Shown piece by piece: positions 45,987 through 56,057 of a stretch of 64,000 nt of DNA. The DNA comes from Mangrovivirga cuniculi (lineage in GTDB: Bacteria > Bacteroidota > Bacteroidia > Cytophagales > Cyclobacteriaceae), in NCBI RefSeq assembly GCF_005166025.1, contig NZ_CP028923.1:62001-126000 (forward strand), read 5' to 3'. A program made the translations under genes and the position numbers. Every line of letters begins with the position of its first letter. Position 1 is the stretch's first letter. The notes beneath the pieces are model-generated. The model saw nothing but the letters and a program-made list of their open reading frames with translations. It was not told the origin of the DNA and made no database searches.

Positions 45987-48377
45987 TTAACCGCTGCAAG
46001 ACTCGCAATTTTCAGGATCGTCCAGAGAACAAGCCATATCATTGCGTTTTTGTAGTGCTTCAGCTTCTCTTTCTTCCAATGATTTAGCTGTTGGTCCCTC
46101 TTCCTGAGCCTTCGATTTCTCAACAGTAAACTGGATTGCTGAAGTTGCAGCTTTAGATCTTAAGTAGTACATACCTGTTTTCAGACCTTTTTTCCATGCA
46201 TGGAAATGCATTGAAGTCATCTTACCAAAGTTTGGATTATCCATGTGGATGTTCAAACTCTGACTCTGACAGATGTATGGTCCACGATCCGCAGCCATTT
46301 CAAGGATCTGCTTCTGAGAGATCTCCCAGACAGTTTTATAAAGATCTTTGATACGCTGAGGAATTTCAGGCATATTCTGAATAGAACCATTTGCTTCTAT
46401 CAGTCTGTTTTTCATTTTATCATTCCAAATACCCAATTCGATAAGGTCTCTCATCAGGTGTTTATTCACAACGATGAATTCTCCTGAAAGAGTACGACGA
46501 GTATAGATATTTGAAGTATAAGGTTCGAAACACTCATTGTTACCAAGTATCTGTGAAGTACTTGCTGTTGGCATTGGAGCCATCAGTAATGAATTACGAA
46601 CTCCGTTTTTCTTAACTCTTCTCTTAAGATCTGTCCAATCCCATCTGCCTGACTTAGGGTTAACTCCCCACATATCAAACTGGAAAATACCTTTTGAAAC
46701 CGGAGAACCTTCATAGGTCTTATATGTACCTTCCTCGATAGCCATCTCCATAGAAGATTCCATAGCGGCATAGTACATGGTTTCAAATATATCTTCGTTG
46801 AGGTTTTTAGCTTCTTCAGAATCAAACGGATAACGTAATAACATGAACGTATCTGCAAGACCCTGAACACCCAGACCGATTGGTCTGTGTCTCATATTTG
46901 AGTTCTTAGCCTCTTCGACTGGGTAGTAGTTTCTATCAATAACCTTGTTAAGGTTTTTAGTAACTACTTTAGTTATTTCATAAAGTTTTTGGTGATCAAA
47001 CTTACCATCGACCACGAACTTAGGAAGCGACAATGAAGCCAGGTTACAAACCGCTACTTCATCAGGTGCTGTATACTCTATAATCTCAGTACACAGGTTA
47101 CTTGATTTGATTGTACCTAAGTTTTTCTGGTTCGATTTATTGTTTGCAGCATCCTTGTAAAGCATGTAAGGAGTACCTGTTTCGATTTGAGACTCAAGGA
47201 TCTCAAACCAAAGTTCCTGTGCTTTTACAGTCTTTCTGCCTTTACCTTCTTTTTCATATTTGGCATAGAGTTTAGCAAACTCATCACCATATGCCTCGTG
47301 CAGTCCCGGAGCTTCATCAGGACTGAAAAGTGTCCAGTCTCCATTCTCTTCTACGCGTTGCATGAATAAATCGGGAATCCATAGCGCATAGAAAAGATCT
47401 CGGGCTCTGAGTTCTTCTTTACCATGATTTTTCTTCAGATCAAGGAAAGAGAAGATATCAGCATGCCAGGGCTCCAGATAGATGGCAAAACTACCTTTAC
47501 GTTTCCCGCCACCCTGGTCTACATATCTTGCAGTCATATCGAAGTTTCTCAGCATCGGAACGATACCGTTTGACACTCCGTTAGTTCCTTTAATATAAGC
47601 GCCGGTTGCACGAACATTATGGATGCTTAAACCGATACCACCAGCAGACTGTGAAATTTTAGCACACTGCTTAAGGGTATCATAAATACCGTCAATACTG
47701 TCATCTTTCATAGTTAACAGGAAGCAGCTCGACATTTGTGGCTTCGGTGTAGCCGCATTAAATAATGTCGGAGTTGCATGTGTGAACCACTTTTCTGATA
47801 ACAGATTATATGTTTCAATTACTGAATCCAGATCGTCCATGTGAATACCAACTGCAACACGCATTAACATGTGCTGTGGGCGCTCAACAATTTGACCATC
47901 AAGTTTCAGTAAATATGATTTTTCCAGAGTCTTGAACCCAAAGTAATCATAGTTGAAGTCCCTGTCATAAATGATCGCTGAATCTAACAGAGCTGCATTT
48001 TTTCTGATTACTTCATACGCTTCTTTAGAAATCAAAGGAGCGTGGTCTCCTGTATTTTTATCTTCATATGTATACAAGCGTTTCATTGTATTTGAGAATG
48101 ATTTGCTCGTAACCTTATGAAGGTTTGAAATCGCTATTCTGGCAGCCAGAATCGCAAAATCAGGATGCTTAACAGTTAAACTTGCAGCTGTTTCAGCAGC
48201 CAGGTTGTCCAATTGGACAGTGGTAACACCATCATAGATACCAGAAATTACTTTTTTAGCAATGTCAACCGGCTCTATGTAGTTACGGTCCAATCCGTAA
48301 CATAAACGTTCGATACGCGCAGTAACTTTGTCAAATTTTACTGATTCACGCCTTCCGTCTCTTTTAACTACATACAT
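45987..48377 (-). CDS. nrdA: Ribonucleoside-diphosphate reductase large subunit (class I)
   Basis: 796 aa. An N-terminal ATP-cone (residues 1-90, [18 protein letters not shown]), then the ten-stranded barrel with SSNLCTEI and [10 protein letters not shown] catalytic-site motifs. C-terminal CESCSG is the redox-active CxxC that is reduced by thioredoxin. It makes deoxynucleotides. It lies 81 bp after nrdB and shares its operon. Confidence 0.97.
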   Translation of the reverse strand: MYVVKRDGRRESVKFDKVTARIERLCYGLDRNYIEPVDIAKKVISGIYDGVTTVQLDNLAAETAASLTVKHPDFAILAARIAISNLHKVTSKSFSNTMKRLYTYEDKNTGDHAPLISKEAYEVIRKNAALLDSAIIYDRDFNYDYFGFKTLEKSYLLKLDGQIVERPQHMLMRVAVGIHMDDLDSVIETYNLLSEKWFTHATPTLFNAATPKPQMSSCFLLTMKDDSIDGIYDTLKQCAKISQSAGGIGLSIHNVRATGAYIKGTNGVSNGIVPMLRNFDMTARYVDQGGGKRKGSFAIYLEPWHADIFSFLDLKKNHGKEELRARDLFYALWIPDLFMQRVEENGDWTLFSPDEAPGLHEAYGDEFAKLYAKYEKEGKGRKTVKAQELWFEILESQIETGTPYMLYKDAANNKSNQKNLGTIKSSNLCTEIIEYTAPDEVAVCNLASLSLPKFVVDGKFDHQKLYEITKVVTKNLNKVIDRNYYPVEEAKNSNMRHRPIGLGVQGLADTFMLLRYPFDSEEAKNLNEDIFETMYYAAMESSMEMAIEEGTYKTYEGSPVSKGIFQFDMWGVNPKSGRWDWTDLKRRVKKNGVRNSLLMAPMPTASTSQILGNNECFEPYTSNIYTRRTLSGEFIVVNKHLMRDLIELGIWNDKMKNRLIEANGSIQNMPEIPQRIKDLYKTVWEISQKQILEMAADRGPYICQSQSLNIHMDNPNFGKMTSMHFHAWKKGLKTGMYYLRSKAATSAIQFTVEKSKAQEEGPTAKSLEEREAEALQKRNDMACSLDDPENCESCSG

Positions 48378-48458
48378 TTGGGCTCAGATTTTAATTTTTT
48401 AGCAGATAAATTAATCTTTAACAAGATATTAACTTAAAATAAATTTTATAAGATTTTT

Positions 48459-49454
48459 TTAAAAATCTTCATCAAGACTGAAGCGAGGTTTGTCTCCTCC
48501 TGATTTGTCTTGCATTACACCAGCTTTTTGGTAATCGCCAACTCTTTTTTCAAAGAAGTTTGTTTTACCCTGAAGAGATATCATCTCCATGAAATCGAAT
48601 GGATTCGTTGCATTGTAAACTTTGTCGCATTCCAGCTCACTCAATAACCTGTCAGCTACAAACTCGATGTATTGACACATTAGATCAGCATTCATACCGA
48701 TTAGTTTAACTGGTAATGCATCAGTAACGAATTCTTTCTCGATCTCTACTGCATCAGTAATGATCTCTCTTATTTTATCTTTGGATAATTTGTTCTTAAC
48801 GTGATTGTTATAAATGAGACAAGCAAAATCACAGTGTAGACCTTCGTCTCTTGAAATTAATTCGTTTGAGAAACTTAGTCCCGGCATTAATCCTCTTTTC
48901 TTCAACCAGAAAATAGAACAGAAGCTACCACTGAAGAAGATTCCTTCCACTGCAGCAAATGCAATTAGTCTTTCCTGGAAACTACCATTATCAATCCACC
49001 TCAATGCCCAGTCTGCTTTCTTCTTAACGCAATCCATAGTCTCAATTGCGTTGAACAAGTAATCCTTTTCTTTACCGTCTTTTACATACGTATCGATCAG
49101 TAATGAATAGGTTTCTGAGTGAATATTTTCAATTGCAATCTGGAAACCATAGAAGAATTTCGCCTCAGTATACTGTACTTCAGCAACAAAATGTTCAGCA
49201 AGGTTTTCATTTACAATTCCATCGCTGGCAGCAAAGAATGCCAATACATGTTTAATAAAATGTCTTTCCCCGTCATTCAGGTTTTCCCAGTCTTTCAGGT
49301 CCTGGCTCAGATCGATCTCCTCTGCAGTCCAAAAACTTGCTTCCGCTTTCTTATAAAATTCCCAAATATCATTGTGCTGAATTGGAAACAACACAAATCG
49401 GTCCGGATTGTCTTGTAAGATTGGCTCGTCAACGTTCTTATTTACTTCACTCAT
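48459..49454 (-). CDS. nrdB: Ribonucleoside-diphosphate reductase small subunit (class I)
   Basis: 331 aa ferritin-like protein. Metal ligands occur in [21 protein letters not shown] and [11 protein letters not shown] (only parts quoted). It houses the di-metal centre and radical for NrdA. It is the first gene of the nrdBA operon. A structured leader lies upstream. Confidence 0.97.
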   Translation of the reverse strand: MSEVNKNVDEPILQDNPDRFVLFPIQHNDIWEFYKKAEASFWTAEEIDLSQDLKDWENLNDGERHFIKHVLAFFAASDGIVNENLAEHFVAEVQYTEAKFFYGFQIAIENIHSETYSLLIDTYVKDGKEKDYLFNAIETMDCVKKKADWALRWIDNGSFQERLIAFAAVEGIFFSGSFCSIFWLKKRGLMPGLSFSNELISRDEGLHCDFACLIYNNHVKNKLSKDKIREIITDAVEIEKEFVTDALPVKLIGMNADLMCQYIEFVADRLLSELECDKVYNATNPFDFMEMISLQGKTNFFEKRVGDYQKAGVMQDKSGGDKPRFSLDEDF

Positions 49455-49640
49455 AATAATTAGTCAGGTTTTTTAGATACAAACAGTCTTAACACGCAAC
49501 TGTTGTGCGATTATCATACTTATCTAAATAAAATCAATATCGTAGTGATTTTGATGGCTGTCGATTAATCTCTCAGGGTCCAAACCTCCCTCGCGTTTTT
49601 CCCTGTAGCCACCATCTGATACTGTTACAAAATTGTAAAA
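49455..49640 (-). promoter_or_regulatory. Possible structured 5' leader of nrdBA
   Basis: Between 49553 and 49616 a GC-richer island interrupts AT-rich DNA. GATGG/CCATC (49553-49557 with 49612-49616) can form an outer helix and CAGGG/CCCTG (49574-49578 with 49601-49605) an inner one. It lies about 100-160 bp upstream of the nrdB start, in the presumed leader. It may be an RNA element or an operator site. No NrdR box was found. The identity is unknown. Confidence 0.35.
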
Positions 49641-50200
49641 TGAATGCATAAAATCAAAGTAAGATTTCAACAAAAAAATATTCGATTAATGGTCTTGATT
49701 TTATAATTTATTTTTAATATCATCTATAACTAAAACATTGATTTTCAACAACTTAATTTAATTTTTTGTTTTTGCTCATCATGACGAGTATCTATCATTT
49801 TGAGGCTGTTTTTCGGGTTTGTTTTATTAAGAATTCTTAAATAAAAAAGTCTTTATTGGTGTTTTCAAAACAGAAGAATTTTCACTCAATTTTTTTTAAT
49901 TTTTTCCTTAAAAAAAATTTTTTTGATCAATTTTTAGAAAAAATCCCGGTCTTTTTCGGAGTATTTTTATTCTTTTTACTCCAAATTCTGTCTCTGATTT
50001 TTCCAAAGAGAGAAAATCAACCCTTCTTAAACGTTTAACAAACAACGACCCTCTTAAATTAGTATTTATATTAAGAAAACCCAATAAATGAAACGATAAA
50101 AAATTAAGTATGTTGTCAAAATAGGTTAGGATATAGTTTTTCTCAATTGTAGAAAAGTGTCAGGGTTTTATACCTTAATATATATACAGAAACTTTCCAC
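49641..50200. other. Intergenic region upstream of nrdB, no gene seen
   Basis: Very AT-rich (many T runs around 49850-49990). No convincing coding frame or RNA. A short open frame at 49856-50038 is made mostly of homopolymers and is dismissed. The first structured repeat begins at 50201. Confidence 0.5.
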
Positions 50201-50405
50201 CCCCGCTGTTTGAAGTGTTCCACAGGACAACTTCAAACTTTTATATAAATGCAGAGCCTGCGACTCGGACATGCTAAAACTAGATAACATTATTTAAACC
50301 GTGTTCAAGATTATAAAGAAACAAACTTTTTTAATTGACCGGGATGCAATCCCTGCTTTTCATTTTTAAAATCTGAAGTTATGCTGTCGCTAAACTTCAG
50401 ACAGC
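50201..50405 (+). repeat. Structured repeat, copy A
   Basis: About 205 bp. Ends are imperfect inverted repeats (GCTGTTTGAAGT left, TAAACTTCAGACAGC right). Contains GTTTGAAGTG...CTTCAAAC, a central GGGAT-GCA-ATCCC hairpin and a final TCTGAAGTT...AACTTCAGA hairpin. It differs by several bases from copies B-E. It is the most distal copy and lies downstream of the membrane gene 50542. Confidence 0.85.
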
Positions 50406-50541
50406 AGCGGGTGGTAAAATGAGGAAAATCACTAACCAGAAAAAAAACAAACTTTTATGAATATCATTGATAAAGTAAAGAATAATTAATCTAGCAGCCG
50501 CATAAACTAAACTATAATATTCCTATTCTTACTTTGTATTA

Positions 50542-50802
50542 TTAGAAAAAATTAATCAATAAAACTATTAATAATGATGTCCCTCCTAAAGCTCCCCAAA
50601 GCTTGAGGCTTTTATTTACATTTTTCCCTTCTTTTTTAGAGATATTTAATGCAGTATGTAAAATGACAGAAATAATGCATACTGCTGCTGGAAACATAAA
50701 CAATATCCCATTACCCGGCATATATAATATATATCGCATATATATGAATGCAATAAATCCCAGTATTAATGAAATGTAAAACATCCCTTTTAATACATTC
50801 AT
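50542..50802 (-). CDS. Small membrane protein, putative orphan immunity-like
   Basis: 86 aa with about three transmembrane helices (MFYISLILGFIAFIYM, ILFMFPAAVCIISVIL, LWGALGGTSLLIVLLI). It is flanked by repeats A and B. No C-terminal toxin-like fragment is attached. The 50869-50877 stretch upstream resembles the region before the main lipoprotein gene (AATTCCTAAAAATTGAAAG versus 58502-58521). Function inferred from context only. Confidence 0.6.
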   Translation of the reverse strand: MNVLKGMFYISLILGFIAFIYMRYILYMPGNGILFMFPAAVCIISVILHTALNISKKEGKNVNKSLKLWGALGGTSLLIVLLINFF

Positions 50803-50880
50803 AGTTAGTTGATTTTATGCTTTATCATGAATACTAATGTCTGGTTAGGATTGATAATAATTCCTAAAAATTGAAAGCAT

Positions 50881-51085
50881 CCCCGCGGTTTGGAGTGTTC
50901 CGCAGGACAACTTCAAACCTTTGTATGAAATGCAGAGTCTGTGACTCGGACATGCTAAAACTAAATAACATTTTTTAAACCGTGTTCAAGATTATAGACA
51001 AATACACTTTTTTAATTGACCGGGATGCAATCCCTGCTTTTCATTTTTAAGTCTGAAGTTTCGCTATTGCTAAACTGCAGACAGC
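50881..51085 (+). repeat. Structured repeat, copy B
   Basis: About 205 bp, same features as copy A, including GAGTC-TGT-GACTC at 50935-50947. On its right it directly abuts the truncated pre-toxin fragment at 51086-51170, so that fragment reads into the repeat. Confidence 0.85.
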
Positions 51086-51170
51086 TTGGGTAAAATGTAT
51101 ATCCTCCAGAACCATTCGGTTTTAAACCAAACAACAGGTTTCCACTTACAGGAAGAGTCCATTTTTTTCA
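51086..51170 (-). pseudogene. Cassette remnant (pre-toxin region only)
   Basis: On the minus strand the frame reads LPVSGNLLFGLKPNGSGGY, the same conserved segment that precedes the variable domain in the main gene (HPVSGNRQFGLEPNGSGGY). It is cut off at copy B. No start codon or variable domain remains. Confidence 0.6.
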
Positions 51171-51180
51171 ATCCACGGAA

Positions 51181-51444
51181 TCACAAAAATATCTTCATAG
51201 CTATTATTACGCCCGTAAGAATAAATAAAAATGACCATCCATATATTCTGTATAACTTTTTCTCAACATTATTTTTATTATGTTTAAGCAAGGCAAGCCA
51301 TATTAAACTCATACATATCCATCCAGTTATAATGTAAATATGAGCCATGTAAATGTAGCCTCTAATTATATAATATAAATTGAAGCCAAAAGTCAGCCAA
51401 ATGATTGTAATTGCTAAAGTCAAAAATACTCTCATTAGATACAT
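51181..51444 (-). CDS. Small membrane protein, putative immunity (family A), duplicate of 54899 gene
   Basis: 87 aa, two to three transmembrane helices, and the motif LIWLALLKHNKNNVEKKLYR then IYGWSFLF. It is nearly identical to 54899-55162 (offset 3718 bp). Its ATG overlaps the last codons of the toxin-like cassette, CCATG in the Pro-Cys codons. Cognate to cassette 51435-51820. Immunity function is inferred from context. Confidence 0.65.
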   Translation of the reverse strand: MYLMRVFLTLAITIIWLTFGFNLYYIIRGYIYMAHIYIITGWICMSLIWLALLKHNKNNVEKKLYRIYGWSFLFILTGVIIAMKIFL

Positions 51445-51820
51445 GGTATTATGTTAGTGATTTCTTCCAAACTTTTTGTCCCGTTGAGAAAATCTTCTAT
51501 ATCATCAAAATTCGGTCTTCTGTTAAAGTCCACTCCAATACTTGATTGCCCTTCCTGCTCTTGTATATATTGATGGATTTTTGCTTGTAAAGCTCGCCAA
51601 GGCTTACTGCCTTGGTCTAATAAATCAATATCTATAGCCCATTCTAAGATGTCTCTAGCCCCACCCGATAATTCATCTGCCGTACGATCTGTACCCCGGA
51701 TATAAAATATATACCCTCCAGAACCATTCGGCTCTAAATCAAACTGACGATTCCCACTTCCAGGATGAGACAGATTGTAGGGATCACTCAAGGAGGCAAA
51801 ATCTCAGGAAGTTTCATGAT
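51435..51820 (-). pseudogene. Silent C-terminal toxin-like cassette (near-complete)
   Basis: Homology to the main lipoprotein runs from about FATISDPYNLSHP, through GNRQFGLEPNGSGGY and RGTDR, into the variable domain (DQGSKPWRALQ, RPNFDDIEDF, ITNIIPCI end). The upstream part is interrupted: where the main gene has a Trp codon this copy has TGA, and there is no start codon or signal peptide. The only start is a TTG at 51791. It is probably a donor for recombination, not an expressed gene. Confidence 0.65.
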
Positions 51821-51843
51821 TCAAAAAGCGTTAGGGTTAAGAT

Positions 51844-52095
51844 TTAACTGGAATAATAAGGCAATAGAACTATTGATAACAATGAAATTAATAAAACTCC
51901 GAGGCATATTTTCGATAGAATCTTATTGCGAATTTTTTTTTCTTTACGCAAGAGAGCCAACCAAATTATCATAGTTGATACCCAAAAAAACAAATGAAAG
52001 ATACCAATTTCAAAACCTGGATCATTGATTAGTAAATAAGTACTTATGGATATAATTATACTTGTCGCTACGTAGAATAAATTGATTAATCGCAT
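51844..52095 (-). CDS. Small membrane protein, putative immunity (family A)
   Basis: 83 aa with two to three transmembrane helices and IIWLALLRKEKK, the family A motif shared with 51181, 54322, 54899 and 56585. Its start overlaps the preceding cassette by 10 bp. Confidence 0.6.
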   Translation of the reverse strand: MRLINLFYVATSIIISISTYLLINDPGFEIGIFHLFFWVSTMIIWLALLRKEKKIRNKILSKICLGVLLISLLSIVLLPYYSS

Positions 52096-52196
52096 GGTAC
52101 GGTTATTTCTTTTAGTGATAAATCTCCATTAAAACATGATTCTATATCTTCGAATTCTGGCTTTTTATGATTAATAGATCCCACTGTGGCAGCCCC
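52086..52196 (-). pseudogene. Cassette remnant (C-terminal end only)
   Basis: Frame GGAATVGSINHKKPEFEDIE, then ESCFNGDLSLKEITVPCD and stop. It aligns with the last 40 residues of the main protein (GGSAQIGEDYYKRPDFEDIN). Its upstream end stops at repeat copy C. The final Pro-Cys codons contain the ATG of the next gene. Confidence 0.6.
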
Positions 52197-52401
52197 TCCG
52201 CTGTTTGGAGTGTTCCACAGGAAAACTCCGAACTTTTTTATGAAATGCAGAGTCTGTGACTCGGACATGCTAATACTAAATAATATTATTTAAACTATGT
52301 TCAAGATTATAAAGAAACAAACTTTTTTGATTGACCAGGATGCAATCTCTGCTTTTCATTTTTAAAGTCTGAAGTTATGCTGTCGCCAAACTCCGTACAG
52401 C
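52197..52401 (+). repeat. Structured repeat, copy C
   Basis: About 205 bp, same orientation as A and B, with GAGTC-TGT-GACTC and terminal CTGTTTGGAGT/CTCCGTACAG. The central hairpin is altered (AGGAT-GCA-ATCTC). Left edge truncates cassette 52086-52196. Confidence 0.85.
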
Positions 52402-52461
52402 TTGGTGAATTATAAATAATGCAGGATAATAGCATTTGCAATTCTCCTGCCATATTAATCA

Positions 52462-52909
52462 TTAAATATTATTTGATTTAAACTGCTGAGCTTCGTTTTT
52501 ATTTAAAACCATGTACCACCGTGATAATAAATATCCAATAGGAACAGAATAAATCAGAGTGAATGGAGAAATTCTTAACCAATCAATGGGCTCTTCATAA
52601 ATATCCCATTTGAATTGAATTAAATAAACGACTACCATAAAAATGATTATGAAGATTGAGTAGATACTGGATTTTTTTAAGTATTTGGCATAGAGCCAAC
52701 AAACTGAAACCACAATCAAATAGGCAATCCAGTGTACAAATAATACTCTTAGAAAAAAACAAAAAAAGAAACCAAAAGTCACCAAAACCTTTCGACAGAG
52801 TATGTACATATCCTAAATTACTTATTCCGGATAACCCTATTAATTCCTTAATTATCAACTCTAAAAAAATAATTAAGGGAATTATCCATAAATAAATTAT
52901 ATACTTCAT
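52462..52909 (-). CDS. Multi-pass membrane protein, frameshifted in this sequence
   Basis: Two overlapping frames, 52462-52809 and 52595-52909, share a run of T between 52753 and 52767 (coding strand). Merging them at that run gives a single protein of about 148 aa with four transmembrane helices, starting MKYIIYLWIIPLIIFL and ending NEAQQFKSNNI. The homopolymer has one base too many or two too few. It is not similar to the other putative immunity proteins. Confidence 0.6.
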
Positions 52910-52954
52910 GTTAAGTATTCATCAATTCGAATGGCTCTACTGTATAGTTGAAAC

Positions 52955-53383
52955 TCAATGTTCATTCTGACTTTTATCCTGGTATGGGAACTTCCTGGTT
53001 AACATGTCCAATGCCACTCCTACCACAAGAATTGACACTATTACCTGAACTTCTCCAAACCCTATTTTACCTTCATATTGAATAAACCCAATGGTTACAA
53101 TAAGAGCTATAATGAAAGAAATTATAGCTCCAATAAATTTATTTGAGTTTCCTTTAATTTTAATATAAATAAAAGATAAAATGAGACTAAGAAAATATCC
53201 ACCATAAAGGAATAGAAATACCATTATACCTAAAAAATAGCTGATGATTTTCAAAGTCCCTTTACCTTCTAATTGTGCGCCTCCAAGAAACAAGTAATCA
53301 ACTACTACAATAAGAATGAATGCGAAACTAAATACTATAAATAAGTATCCTGAAAGCTTCAATAAGTATTTAAATAATTGCAT
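52955..53383 (-). CDS. Multi-pass membrane protein, putative cassette partner
   Basis: 142 aa with four transmembrane helices. It starts MQLFKYLLKL, with the same ATGCA start context seen after cassettes. A short frame just upstream (53399-53480) ends NLNGLGGFIDDENVMIFKN and may be another cassette remnant. Function unknown. Confidence 0.5.
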   Translation of the reverse strand: MQLFKYLLKLSGYLFIVFSFAFILIVVVDYLFLGGAQLEGKGTLKIISYFLGIMVFLFLYGGYFLSLILSFIYIKIKGNSNKFIGAIISFIIALIVTIGFIQYEGKIGFGEVQVIVSILVVGVALDMLTRKFPYQDKSQNEH

Positions 53384-53510
53384 GGTAAGATGGATTGAAT
53401 ACTAGCTAATTCTTAAAAATCATTACGTTTTCATCGTCTATAAAACCACCCAGTCCATTGAGATTATTTAGTGACAGACTATAGATATTATTAAAAGACA
53501 AAAAATAAAA

Positions 53511-53540
53511 CCTGGGCAAAAGATTTGTTCTATTACCCAG
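53511..53540 (-). terminator. Terminator after the 53560 gene
   Basis: CTGGG/CCCAG stem with a long loop, followed on the minus strand by a TTTTATTTTT tract. Resembles the one at 55601-55640. Confidence 0.5.
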
Positions 53541-53559
53541 ATTCATTCAATATTAATAG

Positions 53560-53940
53560 TTATTTACTTTTTTTAATCAATATTTTCGCTAATAGGTAAT
53601 CGAAAAAGACTAACAGAAGACACTGCGATAAGATAAAAATCACAATATATATATTTATCATTCCGAATGAAATATTTGAAGAAGTTATGATATATAAAAT
53701 AATAGGCGTGATTATACTGAAAATAGATATAAAATATTTATTGATTTTAGTTTTGTTTTTTAAAACATAAAATATTGTTGTAGGTATTAAATAGTACCAA
53801 AATGTTATTAACAAAATCAGTGGGCTGATACTATTAAAACTACTTGATATAATTTCAGTTTTAATCATAATTAATATCAATGAAGTAGAAATAAAATTCC
53901 ACATAAAACTGACTAGGAAAACTTTTTTTAGATATTTCAT
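53560..53940 (-). CDS. Membrane protein, putative immunity (family B)
   Basis: 126 aa with four transmembrane helices and the C-terminal signature LLVFFDYLLAKILIKKSK, shared with the 55655 gene (LLVIFDYLVAKMLIKKTK). Only a cassette stump precedes it. Its end is followed by a hairpin with a T-rich tract. Confidence 0.6.
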   Translation of the reverse strand: MKYLKKVFLVSFMWNFISTSLILIMIKTEIISSSFNSISPLILLITFWYYLIPTTIFYVLKNKTKINKYFISIFSIITPIILYIITSSNISFGMINIYIVIFILSQCLLLVFFDYLLAKILIKKSK

Positions 53941-53944
53941 TTAC

Positions 53945-54012
53945 TTAGTTACACTCTAGTTCACTAATTTCTTTACTTCCATCTAATACTGCCTCCAAAT
54001 CTTCAAAATTTA
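53945..54012 (-). pseudogene. Cassette remnant (family B C-terminus only)
   Basis: Frame VNFEDLEAVLDGSKEISELECN then stop, matching the end of cassette 56058 (ADLEAVLNGEKSVDQLKCNN). Its upstream side ends exactly at repeat copy D. Confidence 0.6.
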
Positions 54013-54218
54013 CCCCGCTGTTTGGAGTGTTCCACAGGAAAACTCCGAACTTTTTTATGAAATGCAGAGTCTGTGACTCGGGCATGCTAAAACTAGATAA
54101 CATTATTTAAACCGTGTTCAAGATTATAAAGAAACAAGCTTTTTTAATTGACCGGGATACAATCCCTGCTTTTCATTTTTAAAGTCTGAAGTTATGCTGT
54201 TTCTAAACTCCAGACAGC
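54013..54218 (+). repeat. Structured repeat, copy D
   Basis: About 206 bp, same orientation. GTTTGGAGT...AACTCC, GAGTC-TGT-GACTC and CTGAAGTTATGC...CTCCAGACAGC are present. Left edge truncates cassette 53945-54012. Confidence 0.85.
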
Positions 54219-54321
54219 ATGTGGATGCTTGGTTTAGACGATCGCTATTGTTGACTTAATAAAAAACTTCCTGGAATGGGGCACCTCTAAAAAAGAGATT
54301 CATATATAACCAAAATAAAAA

Positions 54322-54537
54322 TTAACTTAAAAGGAAAGACCAGCCTGTTAGTCTGTAAATCTTTCTCAAATCTTGTGACTTGTCATTTCGTAAAAGCGCT
54401 AACCAAATTAAGAAGAGACATACTATTAAAATCCAATAATATCCTATTGTTAGATTCATGTATCCTTCAGATATATAAATCATAAATACTGGCCTTAGCC
54501 ATAATATTGTAAGTGTACTAATTAAAAAGGTTTTCAT
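54322..54537 (-). CDS. Small membrane protein, putative immunity (family A)
   Basis: 71 aa with two transmembrane helices and LIWLALLRNDK, RKIYRLTGWSFLL, the clearest form of the family A motif. It begins 3 bp after the stop of the cassette at 54541, in another frame from the overlapping ATG. Confidence 0.6.
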   Translation of the reverse strand: MKTFLISTLTILWLRPVFMIYISEGYMNLTIGYYWILIVCLFLIWLALLRNDKSQDLRKIYRLTGWSFLLS

Positions 54538-54540
54538 ATC

Positions 54541-54882
54541 TTAATTGCATGGAATAACTTGTATAACATCATCTATTTGTGCCTTGCCATCAAAAAAATC
54601 TTTTATTTCCTGAAAATTAGGTCTCTTGTAAAATTCCACGCTTTCATTTGCTATACCCCCGCTTTCTATTACATAGTTTTTTACTGCACTCTGTAGTGCG
54701 TTCCATCGTCGGCTGCCCTGATCCAAAAGGTCATAAATTTCAGTGGCATTTAAAGCATCACGAACAAAACCAGATAGTTGATCTACAGCCCTATCAGTAC
54801 CTCTTGTATAGAACATATAACCACAGTCAGGTTTAGGTTCTAAACCGAACATCCTATTTCCACTTACAGGAAGAGACCATTT
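54541..54882 (-). pseudogene. Silent C-terminal toxin-like cassette
   Basis: Frame LPVSGNRMFGLEPKPDCGYMF then RGTDRAVDQLSGFVRDAL, DQGSRRWNALQ and the IPCN end. It has the conserved pre-toxin segment and variable domain but no signal sequence. The only ATG (54852) is inside the conserved segment. It abuts the membrane gene 54899. Probably unexpressed donor. Confidence 0.6.
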
Positions 54883-54898
54883 TTTTCAATCCACGGAA

Positions 54899-55162
54899 TC
54901 ACAAAAATATCTTCATAGCTATTATTACGCCCGTAAGGATAAATAAAAATGACCATCCATATATTCTGTATAACCTTTTCTCAACATTATTTTTATTATG
55001 TTTAAGCAAGGCAAGCCATATTAAACTCATACATATCCATCCAGTTATAATGTAAATATGAGCCATGTAAATGTAGCCTCTAATTATATAATATAAATTG
55101 AAGCCAAAAGTCAGCCAAATGATTGCAATTGCTAAAGTCAAAAATACTCTCATTAGATACAT
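54899..55162 (-). CDS. Small membrane protein, putative immunity (family A), duplicate of 51181 gene
   Basis: 87 aa; differs from the 51181 product by two residues. It lies in a 502-bp segment (54857-55358) repeated almost exactly at 51139-51640. Confidence 0.65.
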   Translation of the reverse strand: MYLMRVFLTLAIAIIWLTFGFNLYYIIRGYIYMAHIYIITGWICMSLIWLALLKHNKNNVEKRLYRIYGWSFLFILTGVIIAMKIFL

Positions 55163-55358
55163 GGTATTATGTTAGTGATTTCTTCCAAACTTTTTGTCCC
55201 GTTGAGAAAATCTTCTATATCATCAAAATTCGGTCTTCTGTTAAAGTCCACTCCAATACTTGATTGCCCTTCCTGCTCTTGTATATATTGATGGATTTTT
55301 GCTTGTAAAGCTCGCCAAGGCTTACTGCCCTGGTCTAATAAATCAATATCTATAGCCC
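55153..55358 (-). pseudogene. Cassette fragment truncated by repeat E
   Basis: Frame AIDIDLLDQGSKPWRALQAK to IITNIIPCI, identical to the end of cassette 51435. Its upstream part is cut at the edge of copy E, so only about 65 residues remain. Confidence 0.65.
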
Positions 55359-55556
55359 CCGCTGTTTGGAGTGTTCCGCAGGACAACTCCAAACTTTTGC
55401 ATGAAATGCTGAGTCTGTGACTCGGAAATGTTAAAAATAAATATCATTAATCAATCAAGGTTCGGATTATAGCGATTCACATTTAATTCACCGGGATGCA
55501 GTCCCTGCTTTTTATTTTTAAGTCCCAAGTTACGCTGTCGCTAAACTCCAGACAGC
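55357..55556 (+). repeat. Structured repeat, copy E
   Basis: About 200 bp, the most diverged full copy. GTTTGGAGT...AACTCCAAAC and GAGTC-TGT-GACTC are kept; its middle part differs. It truncates cassette 55153-55358. Confidence 0.85.
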
Positions 55557-55600
55557 ATTGGGATTAGATATAAATCAAACGAGCTGACTATACAAAAAAA

Positions 55601-55640
55601 TAAACCTGGATTAAAGATGCGTTTTCTTAACCCAGGTTTA
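55601..55640 (-). terminator. Terminator after the 55655 gene
   Basis: The stem TAAACCTGG/CCAGGTTTA with an imperfect inner part, followed on the minus strand by T-rich DNA. Confidence 0.55.
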
Positions 55641-55654
55641 TCCAACATTAATAG

Positions 55655-56044
55655 TTATTTAGTTTTTTTAATCAACATTTTCGCCACCAGATAATCGAAA
55701 ATGACTAACAATACAATTTGAGTTATAAGAAAGGCAGGAACCCGCCAAACCAATTCCTGAAAATATTCATTATCCAAAATTAGAGGGGTTATTATCAATA
55801 AATATATGACAATTACCCCAATTGATGCTGTAATCCATATATTCCACTTTAATTTATTATTCAGTATTAAATGAATATAAACTGCTCCTAAATAAAACCA
55901 ATAAGTAAGAACAAATAAGGCAAGAGGGTTAACCAATGGAATATATCCCTGAGGTTGTATCACATTTGTTAAAATAAGAATTGTTCCTATACAAATAATA
56001 AATACACACCATAATAAACTAATTAGTATTGCGTGTTTCCACAT
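55655..56044 (-). CDS. Membrane protein, putative immunity (family B)
   Basis: 129 aa, four transmembrane helices, ending LLVIFDYLVAKMLIKKTK. It is 13 bp after the cassette at 56058 and homologous to the 53560 product. Pairing with a family B C-terminus (LEAVLNG) supports cognate partnership. Confidence 0.62.
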   Translation of the reverse strand: MWKHAILISLLWCVFIICIGTILILTNVIQPQGYIPLVNPLALFVLTYWFYLGAVYIHLILNNKLKWNIWITASIGVIVIYLLIITPLILDNEYFQELVWRVPAFLITQIVLLVIFDYLVAKMLIKKTK

Positions 56045-56057
56045 ATTATCAAATCTT

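Noticed and set aside
49856-50038. 60-aa Phe-rich frame upstream of nrdB
   Set aside because: It consists mainly of T runs and has no recognisable features.
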